Source: Methanobacteriota archaeon (GTDB lineage: Archaea; Thermoplasmatota; E2; DHVEG-1). Taken from it: a stretch of DNA of 64,000 bases. Shown here one piece after another: positions 29,620-38,070 of this stretch. The stretch spans positions 1 to 64,000 of the forward strand of contig CAIRCU010000044.1 in assembly GCA_903877165.1 (NCBI GenBank), written 5' to 3'. Made by a program: the position numbers and the translations under genes. The notes beneath the pieces were generated by a model. It was not told where the DNA came from, searched no databases, and was given only the letters and a program-made list of their open reading frames with translations. Numbering within the stretch: position 1 is the stretch's first letter; each line of letters begins with the position of its first letter.

Positions 29620-30375
29620 ATGCGTATCGCGGTGAAGTTCGCGTATGACGGGCGAGGGTTCTCGGGGTATGCACGACAGCCGGGACGCCGGACCGTGGAA
29701 GGCGATTTGCTCGAGATGTTCAAGGAATGGGGGGCGATAGGGAATTTGGAAGAGGCGCGGTTTCGTGCGGGGAGCCGGACGGACCGCGGGGTCTCTGCGC
29801 TGGGGAACGTGGTGGCTTTCTCTACGTCCCTGCCACTAGAGGATTTCCGTCGTCATATGCCGGGGTCTGCCCCTGGTATTCTTGTGTACGGTATCCGTGA
29901 GGTGGAGGAATCGTTTTATCCGCGGTACGCACTGCAGCGTCGGTATCGGTATTATCTACGGACGGAGGGGTTGGATTGTCCTGCGATCCGTGAGGCTACG
30001 GATGTGTTCGTAGGTGAGCATGATTTCCGGAACTTCGCGAAACTTGAGGAGGGAAAGGATCCGATGCGGTGCCTTGAGGAGTTATTGGTGGCTGACTCGG
30101 GGCGGTTCTTGGTGCTGGATTTCGCTGCGCAGACATTCCTGTGGCATCAGGTGCGTCGGATGGTCGCGGGATTGATCAAGGTCGGGTTCGGGAAGCTGTC
30201 AAGGGAAGATCTTGCCGAGGCGTTGGCGCATCCAGAGATTCGGGTGGATTTCGGGCTGGCGCCGGCGGAACCGTTGATATTGCAAGAAGTTCGGTACCCA
30301 TTCCTGTCTGACAATCTACTAGTGAGCCCGGAGATGCTTCTACGGCTGGAGCAGGAAATTATTAGCCGACTGTGA
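29620..30375 (+). CDS. truA: tRNA pseudouridine synthase A (TruA family)
   Basis: 251 residues; isomerises uridines in the tRNA anticodon arm (positions 38-40). ATG 29620 lies one base after the NMD3 stop, and the protein begins MRIAVKFAYDG as the family does; an upstream in-frame start at 29590 lies inside NMD3 and is rejected. The catalytic aspartate is Asp55 in SRTDRGVSA. The late motif FLWHQVRRMVA near residue 180 is also intact. The pairing with NMD3 places two RNA and ribosome functions in one transcript. Confidence 0.93.
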   Translation: MRIAVKFAYDGRGFSGYARQPGRRTVEGDLLEMFKEWGAIGNLEEARFRAGSRTDRGVSALGNVVAFSTSLPLEDFRRHMPGSAPGILVYGIREVEESFYPRYALQRRYRYYLRTEGLDCPAIREATDVFVGEHDFRNFAKLEEGKDPMRCLEELLVADSGRFLVLDFAAQTFLWHQVRRMVAGLIKVGFGKLSREDLAEALAHPEIRVDFGLAPAEPLILQEVRYPFLSDNLLVSPEMLLRLEQEIISRL

Positions 30376-30449
30376 GCTCCTGTGGTTATTTTGGTGAGTC
30401 CCGAACGTGTTTGAAGGATATTTATGCTTCTTCAGGAGATGTGTGGTAC

Positions 30450-30593
30450 ATGACTGGGTTTAATATGTGTAAGGCGACGGAAAAACTCTATCGGGATGCG
30501 TTGTACGTCCATCTGGTCCGGCATGGGTGCCCGCGCATCATTGCTTTGATGAAAACCCGCCTTCTCTTCTACATCCTGTCGAGTCTTCGTTAG
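30450..30593 (+). CDS. 47-residue small basic protein
   Basis: ATG 30450 has AGGAG about 11 nt upstream and a TATA-like ATATTTATG near 30417-30425. The product is helical and basic (KLYRDALYVHLVRHG, then KTRLLFYILSSLR). It is convergent with the phosphofructokinase gene and overlaps its stop by 4 nt. No family recognised. Confidence 0.4.
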   Translation: MTGFNMCKATEKLYRDALYVHLVRHGCPRIIALMKTRLLFYILSSLR

Positions 30594-31564
30594 GATGAGA
30601 GGATGTCGTTCATGGCGAGGTACGAGAGGTCGAGGTCCTTTTTCTTCGTCCAGGTCTCCGCGAGCGGTGTGAGGGTGACAGCCTTGTCGACGATGCCGAC
30701 CATCTTGTCGGTCTCGTTGCGCATGACCGCGAAGACCGCCTCGTAGCCGAGGCGGCTGGCGAGGAACCGGTCGAACGCGCTGGGTGCGCCACCGCGCTGG
30801 ATGTGGCCAAGGATGCTGACTTTGACTTCCCAATCCGAATATTTCTCGATGTGGGCTTTGACGGCTGCGGCGCCGCCGGTACGTTCGCCTTCGGCGACGA
30901 CGATAATACTGCTTTTCTTGCCGCGGGCCCTCCCCATGTTGAGGCGCGCCCAGATCTTACTGAGGTCCACGGGGGATTCGGGGATGATGATATCCTCTGC
31001 GCCTCCGCCCACGCCGGTGTAGAGGGCGATGTAGCCGGAGGTGTGCCCCATGACTTCGATGATGAAGAGCCGGGAATGCGAGGTGGCGGTGTCGCGGATC
31101 TTGTCGATCGCGTCCAAGGCTGTGTTCACTGCGGTGTCGAAGCCGATGGTGAAGTCGGTGCCGTAGAGGTCGTTGTCGATGGTGCCGGGGACGCCGATGC
31201 CTTGGATGCCGTGCTCCAGGATCAGTTCGTGCAGGCCGTGGAACGAACCGTCTCCTCCGATGACGATGAGGCTGCTGATGTTGCGTTTCTTTATGTTCTC
31301 GTAGGCTTTCTGTCGTCCTTCGGGGGTGAGAAAGGCGGGGCTGCGTGCGGTCTGGATGACGGTGCCGCCGTATTTGATGATGTTGCTGACGGAGCCTGCG
31401 TTGAGTGGTTCCATGTCGTCGTTGATGAGGCCTTCATAGCCGTGTTTGATGCCGTAGATGGTGTGTCCGAAGTTCAGCGCGGTGCGTACGATTGCGCGCA
31501 GTGCTGCATTCATGCCGGGGGCATCGCCGCCGCTAGAGAGTACTCCGATGGTTTTGGTTTCGAT
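30590..31564 (-). CDS. pfkA: ATP-dependent 6-phosphofructokinase with a non-canonical (ATC?) start
   Basis: About 324 residues if read from the ATC codon at 31564-31562, matching the ~320 of bacterial-type PfkA. GGDAPG (residues 12-17) is the nucleotide-binding loop; GGDGS (103-107) and PGTIDND (126-132, catalytic Asp130) are intact, and the glycines in the last two motifs mark the ATP rather than PPi type. The first ATG (31513) would remove the loop and give an inactive 307-residue protein. Between it and the in-frame TGA at 31570-31568 there is no ATG, GTG or TTG. AAGGAG and GGTGAG lie just upstream of the ATC. Either ATC initiates or the base call is wrong. Promoter at 31614-31625. Confidence 0.9.
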   Translation of the reverse strand: METKTIGVLSSGGDAPGMNAALRAIVRTALNFGHTIYGIKHGYEGLINDDMEPLNAGSVSNIIKYGGTVIQTARSPAFLTPEGRQKAYENIKKRNISSLIVIGGDGSFHGLHELILEHGIQGIGVPGTIDNDLYGTDFTIGFDTAVNTALDAIDKIRDTATSHSRLFIIEVMGHTSGYIALYTGVGGGAEDIIIPESPVDLSKIWARLNMGRARGKKSSIIVVAEGERTGGAAAVKAHIEKYSDWEVKVSILGHIQRGGAPSAFDRFLASRLGYEAVFAVMRNETDKMVGIVDKAVTLTPLAETWTKKKDLDLSYLAMNDILSS

Positions 31565-31613
31565 GTCTCACCACACTCCTTATCGTTGTCGGTGGGATGG
31601 GTAGGTGGTGAAG

Positions 31614-31625
31614 GGATTTAAAGCA
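31614..31625 (-). promoter_or_regulatory. TATA box of phosphofructokinase gene
   Basis: On the minus strand the sequence reads TGCTTTAAATCC, about 55 nt before the proposed ATC start. Confidence 0.5.
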
Positions 31626-31667
31626 TTTGTCTGGCCGGGAGTCTTTGGGTGTGGTTTTACCTAAATG

Positions 31668-31678
31668 TTTATTATAAG
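31668..31678 (+). promoter_or_regulatory. TATA box of tRNA-Leu gene
   Basis: TTTATTATAAG about 30 nt before the mature tRNA 5' end, the usual distance. Confidence 0.6.
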
Positions 31679-31703
31679 TCAGTGGATTTGCGGTGACTTG
31701 AGT

Positions 31704-31788
31704 GCAGGGGTAGCCAAGCTCGGTCAACGGCGACAGACTCAAGATCTGTTCCTGCAGAGGTTCGGGGGTTCAAATCCCTTCCCCTGCA
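31704..31788 (+). tRNA. tRNA-Leu (anticodon CAA)
   Basis: 85 nt. The acceptor arm GCAGGGG pairs with CCCCTGC. The D-arm, anticodon stem ACAGA/TCTGT with loop CTCAAGA (anticodon CAA, reading UUG), a long variable arm with a CCT/AGG stem and the T-arm with TTCAAAT are all present, as expected for a class II leucine tRNA. CCA is not encoded and no intron is visible. A T7 run follows directly as terminator. Its 3' end is repeated at 32656-32680. Confidence 0.95.
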
Positions 31789-32141
31789 CTTTTTTTCATC
31801 CTCTTATCAGCAACACACTCAGCCTGATACGTTGAATAAAATATAAGGGACTTGTTGAGATCAAGACATCTCCAACATCAACATGTGGTTCGTGCCATTC
31901 CCCAGAGCCATGTTGCATGACCATGCAGTACATGGCCCCCCCATGTTTTAGTATCCCCCCAGCCACTGTCTATGTTCATCCTGGTGATTCACCCATTTTC
32001 AGTGTTCTGGTCGATAATTCTATTTTTTTTATAGTGTTGATACAGAATTGGAGAGATCAATACTGTTGAGTTAATTTACCCAAGGTAGTGATGAGAGAGA
32101 GGATAAAAAAGAAAATAGATGAGTCTGTAAGAGAAGACTCA
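31789..32141. other. Non-coding stretch between tRNA-Leu and small membrane protein gene
   Basis: No supported gene. Only frames under 30 codons are visible, none with a convincing ribosome binding site. The stretch lies inside the interval bounded by the tRNA and its repeated 3' end and may be remnant element DNA. Confidence 0.4.
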
Positions 32142-32351
32142 TTATGCGCGTTTATAATAAAACCTTAAGAGAGCAATGACCAGTAGCACGACACCTAACA
32201 CAATTGAGGCGGTGCCTGCACCTGAGCCTCGCATAGGGGCACCAGGAATATATACTATTGCTGCTCCGACGATAACTAAGATTATTCCTAGCACAGCCAG
32301 AATAGTGGCATGCATGTTTCTACTGTTCGCAGTCTTCTCCTCTCCATTCAT
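32142..32351 (-). CDS. Small two-helix membrane protein
   Basis: 69 residues from ATG 32351; the GGAGG of its ribosome binding site overlaps an in-frame ATG at 32366, which argues for the inner start. Two hydrophobic segments (about 15-36 and 45-62) flank a Pro/Gly-rich loop with PGAPMRGSG. No family recognised. A TATA-like TTATAAATTTA lies at 32392-32402 on the minus strand. The gene sits between the tRNA-Leu and the repeated tRNA 3' end, so it could have arrived with an integrated element. Confidence 0.65.
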   Translation of the reverse strand: MNGEEKTANSRNMHATILAVLGIILVIVGAAIVYIPGAPMRGSGAGTASIVLGVVLLVIALLRFYYKRA

Positions 32352-32655
32352 TTTTAAGGCCTCCATTGTTCACATCGTTTCTAATCACAAATAAATTTAT
32401 AACCAACTGATGTGCTCTTTTATGAGTTTCTCACTGGACATGTTTCAGCGTGATATATATTTTTCCATTTTTTGTTTTTTCGCTAAGCCATCGTACACAT
32501 GCTCTCGTGCGAGAAAGAGGATGAGACATGGAAAAACGCACGAAACATCACCATGAAGGTCAATTGAAAACAACAAGAACGTCAAGGTAATCGACCGATA
32601 ATCTGACTTATACTGGATTTCGACTAATTGTCAATCATTGTCGTACTGGTAAGTT
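32352..32655. other. Non-coding stretch upstream of the repeated tRNA end
   Basis: Contains the promoter of the small membrane protein gene (32392-32402). No other gene or structure recognised; the DNA is AT-rich with short purine runs. Confidence 0.4.
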
Positions 32656-32680
32656 GGGGGTTCAAATCCTTTTCACTGCA
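32656..32680 (+). repeat. Truncated copy of the tRNA-Leu 3' end (attR-like)
   Basis: The block from GGGGGTTCAAATCC to CTGCA, followed by CTTTT, matches 31764-31788 and its T-run with three mismatches in about 30 bases. No 5' half of a tRNA lies upstream. It has the form of an old integration site in which the element carried a tRNA 3' end. Confidence 0.7.
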
Positions 32681-32762
32681 CTTTTCTTTTTCACTGAGAG
32701 GTACTTTGATATACTGTTCGCTGAATCCACGAAAAAAAGAGAAAAAAAGATGGGGGGGCGTT

Positions 32763-33365
32763 CTATGCTGAAGTCGGTGGAAAATCAAAGTGCCAGAAAT
32801 CCAGCGTCTTCCAGATGGCGGGATTCGGAACATAGATGCCGTTGTCAAGGATCCAGCTGTTGGTAACCCAGGTGTTGTCCGGTTGCGCTTCGAAATCAAC
32901 GGGCCGGTGCGTGGTCCCCGACAGCCACAGGTAGGTGATCATGCCGGAGCCATTGACGGTGTCGTAGCCCTGTAAGAACTGCTGAAATTCGGTCTTATAC
33001 CGGTACTCCAGGTATAACGTGGCGTACCAGTTGCGAAAATCGTCGGTCCCGAACCAAATAACGGTGAACGGAAGCATGAATAAGACGGTGAGTTTCTTGA
33101 ATTCCGAGCGCCAGGCTTTGTCGAATCCCGACTGGTTAATGCGGGAGATCCATTCCAGGGTTTGTTTCTGGTCGGAGCAGAACATGAGAACCCGGTAGCT
33201 TTTTCCATCTGGCGAGGGGACGGGCGCGAGACTTTTGTAGTTCTTATAGTTACCGACTATTTTCGTATCCACAGGGACCGTGTGTCGGGTGGCGGTTGCA
33301 GACATAGGGATCACGGTGGTCATCAACAGCATACAAAAAGCAATGCCCAGGACCTTGGGATTCAT
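32763..33365 (-). CDS. Secreted protein of unknown function
   Basis: 200 residues with a signal peptide (about 1-26). AGGAGG lies about 10 nt before ATG 33365. The mature part is rich in Trp, Tyr and Phe and ends WHFDFPPTSA, with no cysteine pairs or known motifs that I recognise. It is monocistronic by position. Confidence 0.7.
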   Translation of the reverse strand: MNPKVLGIAFCMLLMTTVIPMSATATRHTVPVDTKIVGNYKNYKSLAPVPSPDGKSYRVLMFCSDQKQTLEWISRINQSGFDKAWRSEFKKLTVLFMLPFTVIWFGTDDFRNWYATLYLEYRYKTEFQQFLQGYDTVNGSGMITYLWLSGTTHRPVDFEAQPDNTWVTNSWILDNGIYVPNPAIWKTLDFWHFDFPPTSA

Positions 33366-33427
33366 GTTTCTCTTTCCTCCTATGCGATGTTAATGCATGT
33401 CATTTATATTAAATTATTGGGAAATGC

Positions 33428-33553
33428 CTATCTATGCTCACATGTCACTCGATAGATTCCTTTATATGAGAATAATTCCTTTTTTAGCACAGGAATGTTA
33501 AATTCCCAGAACTCCACTTCGTAACCCAGATCCTCATAAACGCTGCAGTAAAG
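33428..33553 (-). pseudogene. Possible gene remnant
   Basis: A 41-codon frame with protein-like composition (YEDLGYEVEFWEFNIP), ending at 33428, without a start codon or ribosome binding site at its upstream end, where it runs into the promoter of the convergently placed amidotransferase gene. It may be a truncated 3' end or chance. Confidence 0.2.
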
Positions 33554-33592
33554 GCTGCCGTGACAGTGTGGAGTCTCCCAGGAGGGCAGGAG

Positions 33593-33609
33593 GGAAACAT
33601 TTATTATAT
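33593..33609 (+). promoter_or_regulatory. BRE/TATA promoter of amidotransferase gene
   Basis: GGAAACATTTATTATAT resembles the surface-protein promoters at 2509 and 5634 and lies about 40 nt before ATG 33643. Confidence 0.6.
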
Positions 33610-33642
33610 AGAAGAATATAGGCGTTTTCAAGAGGAAAAACA

Positions 33643-34743
33643 ATGGACCGATGTACCCGCTGCATTCTCCCGACAAACTATCCAGGGATACAAATGGACG
33701 CACAAGGCGTCTGCCAATACTGCAAGCAAGACAAACAGAAGATAAACTACGTTGGACTCGACTCGTTCGTCAAGGAAATGCGGGCGTTTCAAGAGAAGCA
33801 CCCAGAGCGAAACAAAGACTACGACTGCCTCCTCGGCTTCAGCGGCGGACGGGACAGCACCTACCTCCTCTATCTCCTCACAAAACAGCTTGGACTAAGC
33901 GTCCTGTGCTACAATGCGGATCACGGATACGTTCCGGAAGTCACCACACAAAACATGAACTATGCTACTGACATTCTCAAATCAAAGCTAGTAATCGAAA
34001 AACACGACTACCTGAAACAAAGCCTGCGGCATGTTCTCGCCACCTGGATGCACCGGCCGTCGATGCCGATGATTGAGACGTTTTGCACAGGATGCAAACG
34101 CGGCATCGAAAGCGGCACCATCGCATTCGCGCAGAAGAACAAAATCCCTGTCGTTATCAGGGGAGAGACCCCATTTGAATTCCCCAATTACCGCTATAAC
34201 CTGATACGGTTGTACCCCCAGGAGGGATGGTTGCCGATGATGTTTGGGTACGGGGCATGCGTGGCCAAAAACCCACTGTGGTTCACGAACTTGACCTATG
34301 TGGACAACCAAGTCAAAGATTTCATGTTCTTCCATGATTTCAAGAAAAACTTCCGAGACCATGGACTGATCCTCCTCGAGCCTTTCTTAGGAAACATTCG
34401 ATGGGAAGAGAAAGTCGTGATGTCAACCATCGAAAAGGAACTCCACTGGAGCAAAAACCCGCGGGTCCGGTCCTCCTGGCGAGGAGACTGCTCGGTCGCT
34501 CTCCTGAAACTCTACGTCTACAACAACATCCTCGGCTTCAACGATAAAACCGAAGGCCTCAGCTATTTGATTCGAGACGGCCAGATCACCCGTGATGAAG
34601 CGTTAGAGCGCGTGAAACAAGAGGAGAATGTCCCCGAGGACATCATCCAAGAGATCCTCCAAGGCCTCGGGTTAAAACTCACGGATTTCTCAAGCGCAAC
34701 CGCCAGACTCAAGGAGCGATATTCCCAGGGGAAACGGTTCTAA
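33643..34743 (+). CDS. N-acetyl sugar amidotransferase (WbpG-like, PP-loop ATPase)
   Basis: 366 residues. The family adenylates and aminates an N-acetyl sugar in making surface polysaccharides or glycans, usually with HisF/HisH-like partners. A zinc-binding CTRC...CQYC pair opens the protein. The PP-loop GFSGGRDSTY lies near residues 64-73. A second pair, CTGC, is near residue 149. The late SWRGDCS block near 284 is also typical. No HisH/HisF-like genes adjoin it, so the ammonia source must be elsewhere. It fits with the glycosylation sequons abundant in the neighbouring surface proteins. Confidence 0.8.
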   Translation: MDRCTRCILPTNYPGIQMDAQGVCQYCKQDKQKINYVGLDSFVKEMRAFQEKHPERNKDYDCLLGFSGGRDSTYLLYLLTKQLGLSVLCYNADHGYVPEVTTQNMNYATDILKSKLVIEKHDYLKQSLRHVLATWMHRPSMPMIETFCTGCKRGIESGTIAFAQKNKIPVVIRGETPFEFPNYRYNLIRLYPQEGWLPMMFGYGACVAKNPLWFTNLTYVDNQVKDFMFFHDFKKNFRDHGLILLEPFLGNIRWEEKVVMSTIEKELHWSKNPRVRSSWRGDCSVALLKLYVYNNILGFNDKTEGLSYLIRDGQITRDEALERVKQEENVPEDIIQEILQGLGLKLTDFSSATARLKERYSQGKRF

Positions 34744-34940
34744 CACCACGCACTGAAACGCCACCCTGCATTAGTGATACATCATGGTATTTTCACAGTA
34801 GGTACTGCGTCGGCATACTCCTTTCCCCTACGGCTCCCAACAGATGGCTCACCACCGATACAAGAGACATCGATAACAATCAATGAGAAATCAACATTTA
34901 TTAACCTGAAGGACGTCTATATTCTCGAGGGAGAAAGACC

Positions 34941-37133
34941 ATGCAACACCAGAACGCGAAGCACAATCACCTGATTTTTACCGCAATATTCGCAATACTC
35001 CTCAGTTCAGCATCCATCGGACCCTTGGTGAACCACACACCGACGGCCGAGGCGCGCACTACCGACCAGATCACCTTCGTCGAAAAAACAACAGGCCTCG
35101 ATAACCCCGCCAAGGAAGGCGGCAACACCGAGCTCGAACTCTACGACGTCAACCAAGACGGCCAACCAGACATCGTCAGCCTCGGCGACCACGGCAACCC
35201 ATACATCAACACCCAAGAACACGGCATCATGGTCTGGCTCAACAACGGCGACGGCACCTGGGCCATCCACCAAAACGGCGACTTCGGGTACGGCGGATGC
35301 GCACTCGGCGACCTCAACCTCGACGGCCACCCGGACATCGTCTGGGGCATCCACCACAACTACGGCCCCACAGGCTACGGCGACACCCTCATCGGCGCAG
35401 CCCTCGGCGACGGCACCGGCACCACATGGACGGGCTGGGCCACAGGACTTGGCACCGGCGGAGAGACCTACGGGATGTTCGCAACCGACCTCGCAGACTT
35501 CAACAACGACGGCCTCCTCGACCTCGTCTCCCAGTCCTTCGGCTACGGCAATGGCTACCACGTCTACCAGAACAACGGCGACGGCACCTGGACCCACCGC
35601 TGGTCCAGCACGGTTGACAACACCAACGACGACCTCAAAGCCTGCGACATCAACGCAGACGGAAACATGGATTTCATCGGCACCAAAGCCAACACCTACG
35701 TGTACCTCGGCGACGGCGCCTTCCACTTCACCCTCTCCCAAAACGGACTGCCCACGGCCGTGGCCCTTGGGCTCGAGCGCGGCGACGTAAACAACGACGG
35801 CTGTGACGACCTCATCATCGCCTACGACAACCTCGGCGTCCGCTGCTACCTCTATGACAAACCAACCGATTCATGGACGTCAACCTCCAACGGCCTGCCG
35901 ACGACCGGGGACTACAACGTCCAATGCGGCGACCTCAACGGCGACGGCCTCCTCGACATTCTCGCCTACAGTGGTACCACCGGCCACGCCTACCTCGGCG
36001 ATGGCACCGGAAACTGGGTTGCGGACGCGACCTTCACCGTCGGCTCTCCAGGTGATTACTCCGCCTTGCGCGTCGACGGCGACTTCGATCACGACGGCCG
36101 CGAGGACGTCCTCATCCAGGTGGATCAAGGAACCTGGCCTTCAGAGTTGAACACGCTACGCGCCTTTTCCCCCTGGAGCGAGCCGACGACGTTGTCGGTG
36201 TACGTGAAATCCCCCCATGGCGGGGAGACCTTCAAAGGCAACTCCATCCGGAACATCCGCTGGCTGTCAGCAGTCCCAACCACACAAGGTGCCTCGACGG
36301 TGGATATCCAGCTCTCCCTCACCGGAGCCTCCGGCCCCTGGCAGACCCTAGCAAACAACATCCCTGACAATGGCTGCTATCAATGGAATGTCATCGGCAG
36401 CGGCTCCACCCATTGCCGCATCAAGATCACGGTGCATACCGGCTCCTCAAGCGCCCAGGCGATATCCCCCGCGGATTTCACGATCATCGGCGGCTGCATC
36501 GCGGATGCGCACGGCCCGTACAGCGGCATGGTCAATGTGCCTGTGCAGTTCATCGGGTCAGCGGAGAACGGAGTACCTCCGTATCAATTCCATTGGACGT
36601 TCGGTGACGGGGCGACCGCTGAGCAGCAGAATCCTTCACACACATATACCTTCATGGGGAATTTCTCCGTGGTCCTCAAGGTGACTGATGGTACGGGGGC
36701 GACGGCGTTCGACGACACCTGGGCCTTGATCTTGGGAAACAATACTCCGCCCGCGACGCCAGTCATTGACGGACCCGCGAAGGCGAAGGCTGGAACACCC
36801 GTGGAATACACCTTTTCGACCACTGATCCTGAAGGGGATACCGTGTTCTATCTCATCGACTGGGGAGACAACACGAGCAGTCGATGGCTCGGACCGTACC
36901 CCTCAGGAGTTGGAGAAAACCAATCGCATACATGGGCGAAACAAGGTTCATATACGATTAGGTGTCAAGCCCGGGATGACGCCGGGGCGGAGAGCGGTTG
37001 GGGGGTCCTCTCGGTGAGGATGCCACTAGTGCTGTCCCTGCAGGTTCCACCGTTAGTCCAGTGGCTGCTGGAGCGGTTCCCGCACCTGTACCCGATTCTC
37101 CGGTTCCTCTACCACGGATTGCTTCCGGGTTGA
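34941..37133 (+). CDS. Secreted FG-GAP/VCBS propeller protein with PKD domains
   Basis: 730 residues. The signal peptide covers about residues 1-38. Residues about 45-410 hold at least six FG-GAP/VCBS repeats with DxNxDGxxD calcium loops (DVNQDGQPD, DLNLDGHPD, DFNNDGLLD, DINADGNMD, DVNNDGCDD, DLNGDGLLD), as in integrin-alpha-like propellers. An Ig-like domain (about 425-515) and two PKD domains (about 525-600 and 605-695) follow. The last ~30 residues are hydrophobic and aromatic (WLLERFPHLYPILRF), like a sorting or anchoring tail. The propeller part is very GC-rich. It is probably an extracellular binding protein. Confidence 0.85.
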   Translation: MQHQNAKHNHLIFTAIFAILLSSASIGPLVNHTPTAEARTTDQITFVEKTTGLDNPAKEGGNTELELYDVNQDGQPDIVSLGDHGNPYINTQEHGIMVWLNNGDGTWAIHQNGDFGYGGCALGDLNLDGHPDIVWGIHHNYGPTGYGDTLIGAALGDGTGTTWTGWATGLGTGGETYGMFATDLADFNNDGLLDLVSQSFGYGNGYHVYQNNGDGTWTHRWSSTVDNTNDDLKACDINADGNMDFIGTKANTYVYLGDGAFHFTLSQNGLPTAVALGLERGDVNNDGCDDLIIAYDNLGVRCYLYDKPTDSWTSTSNGLPTTGDYNVQCGDLNGDGLLDILAYSGTTGHAYLGDGTGNWVADATFTVGSPGDYSALRVDGDFDHDGREDVLIQVDQGTWPSELNTLRAFSPWSEPTTLSVYVKSPHGGETFKGNSIRNIRWLSAVPTTQGASTVDIQLSLTGASGPWQTLANNIPDNGCYQWNVIGSGSTHCRIKITVHTGSSSAQAISPADFTIIGGCIADAHGPYSGMVNVPVQFIGSAENGVPPYQFHWTFGDGATAEQQNPSHTYTFMGNFSVVLKVTDGTGATAFDDTWALILGNNTPPATPVIDGPAKAKAGTPVEYTFSTTDPEGDTVFYLIDWGDNTSSRWLGPYPSGVGENQSHTWAKQGSYTIRCQARDDAGAESGWGVLSVRMPLVLSLQVPPLVQWLLERFPHLYPILRFLYHGLLPG

Positions 37134-37300
37134 CGACCCCGGTCCTCTACCGTATTTCTTCTCTATACCGGGCGTGAGCGTTTTGCGACATTCGTTTCAT
37201 TTAAATAGGGTCTGATAGAATCCTTCTAGCCTGTGGGAGAGGCATTTCTTGTGAAAAAGCGTGGATTCTCCTTCTTTTTCTTATGCCTTCCTGGGGATAG

Positions 37301-37315
37301 GAAACAGTTATAAAT
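37301..37315 (+). promoter_or_regulatory. BRE/TATA promoter
   Basis: GAAACAGTTATAAAT about 35 nt before the TTG start at 37347. Confidence 0.55.
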
Positions 37316-37346
37316 TCCCTCACCTATAGACAATTGGGGAGTTACC

Positions 37347-38033
37347 TTGAAGAAAATGCGTCTTCACACGTACTTCATAATTGGTGTTCTCGTGGCTTGC
37401 TTGACTGTGTCGAACCTACCAGCAGCACCCGTGACGCACTCCTCACAGGTACTAGGCACCACTTTCGATGACGGCAATGACACGGCCCCGCCCGTCACCG
37501 ATGTCATCCTCGACGGCATGATTCAAGGCGACGTATTCATCAGTAACGTTACCGTATCGTTCAATGCGACCGACGACGTCTCTGGCGTCAACGCGACGTA
37601 CTACAGCCTGGATGCTGTGAACTTCTCTGTGTATTTCGAGCCGTTCAACATCTCCGGGGATGGCCAGTACACCATCACGTACTATTCCATAGACAATGTC
37701 GGGAACCAGGAGACGCCCAAGAACACGACCTTCACGATCCTGCTTGTCGGCCCGGTCGCTATCAATATCTCTGGTGGCGTCGGCCCGATCGTGACTATCA
37801 AGAACATCGGGACGAAAGACCTCGTGGACGCTCCCTTCAGCATCGCCTTGACTAGCGGCATCTACCTGTATGGTCAGTACCGGAACGGCACCATCTCGAT
37901 CCCCGTAGGGGCGACCAAGATCCTGCGGTCCTTTGTCGTCGGTATTGGAGAACCGACCATCCTGGTGACCGTGGGACAAACCCAGGCTACCATGGACGCG
38001 TTCGTCTTCGGCTTCCTTGTCATTAAACTCTAG
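37347..38033 (+). CDS. Secreted protein with an OmpL47-like Ig domain
   Basis: 228 residues from TTG 37347 (GGGGAG about 5 nt upstream); ATG 37356 in the same frame is the alternative. Signal peptide about 1-27. Residues about 45-130 follow the pattern of OmpL47-type repeats: DTAPPVTD, SVNATDDVSGV, TYYSLD and the TYYSIDNVGN ending. The C-terminal ~95 residues form a second beta-rich domain with no membrane anchor. The protein at 53929 shares the first domain. Probably a surface-associated protein. Confidence 0.75.
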   Translation: MKKMRLHTYFIIGVLVACLTVSNLPAAPVTHSSQVLGTTFDDGNDTAPPVTDVILDGMIQGDVFISNVTVSFNATDDVSGVNATYYSLDAVNFSVYFEPFNISGDGQYTITYYSIDNVGNQETPKNTTFTILLVGPVAINISGGVGPIVTIKNIGTKDLVDAPFSIALTSGIYLYGQYRNGTISIPVGATKILRSFVVGIGEPTILVTVGQTQATMDAFVFGFLVIKL

Positions 38034-38048
38034 ACCCCCCTTATTTTT

Positions 38049-38057
38049 TTTATAATA
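38049..38057 (+). promoter_or_regulatory. TATA box of MutY-like gene
   Basis: TTTATAATA about 20 nt before GTG 38071; a leaderless GTG-initiated transcript is likely. Confidence 0.5.
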
Positions 38058-38070
38058 AAGTTGATAGCCG

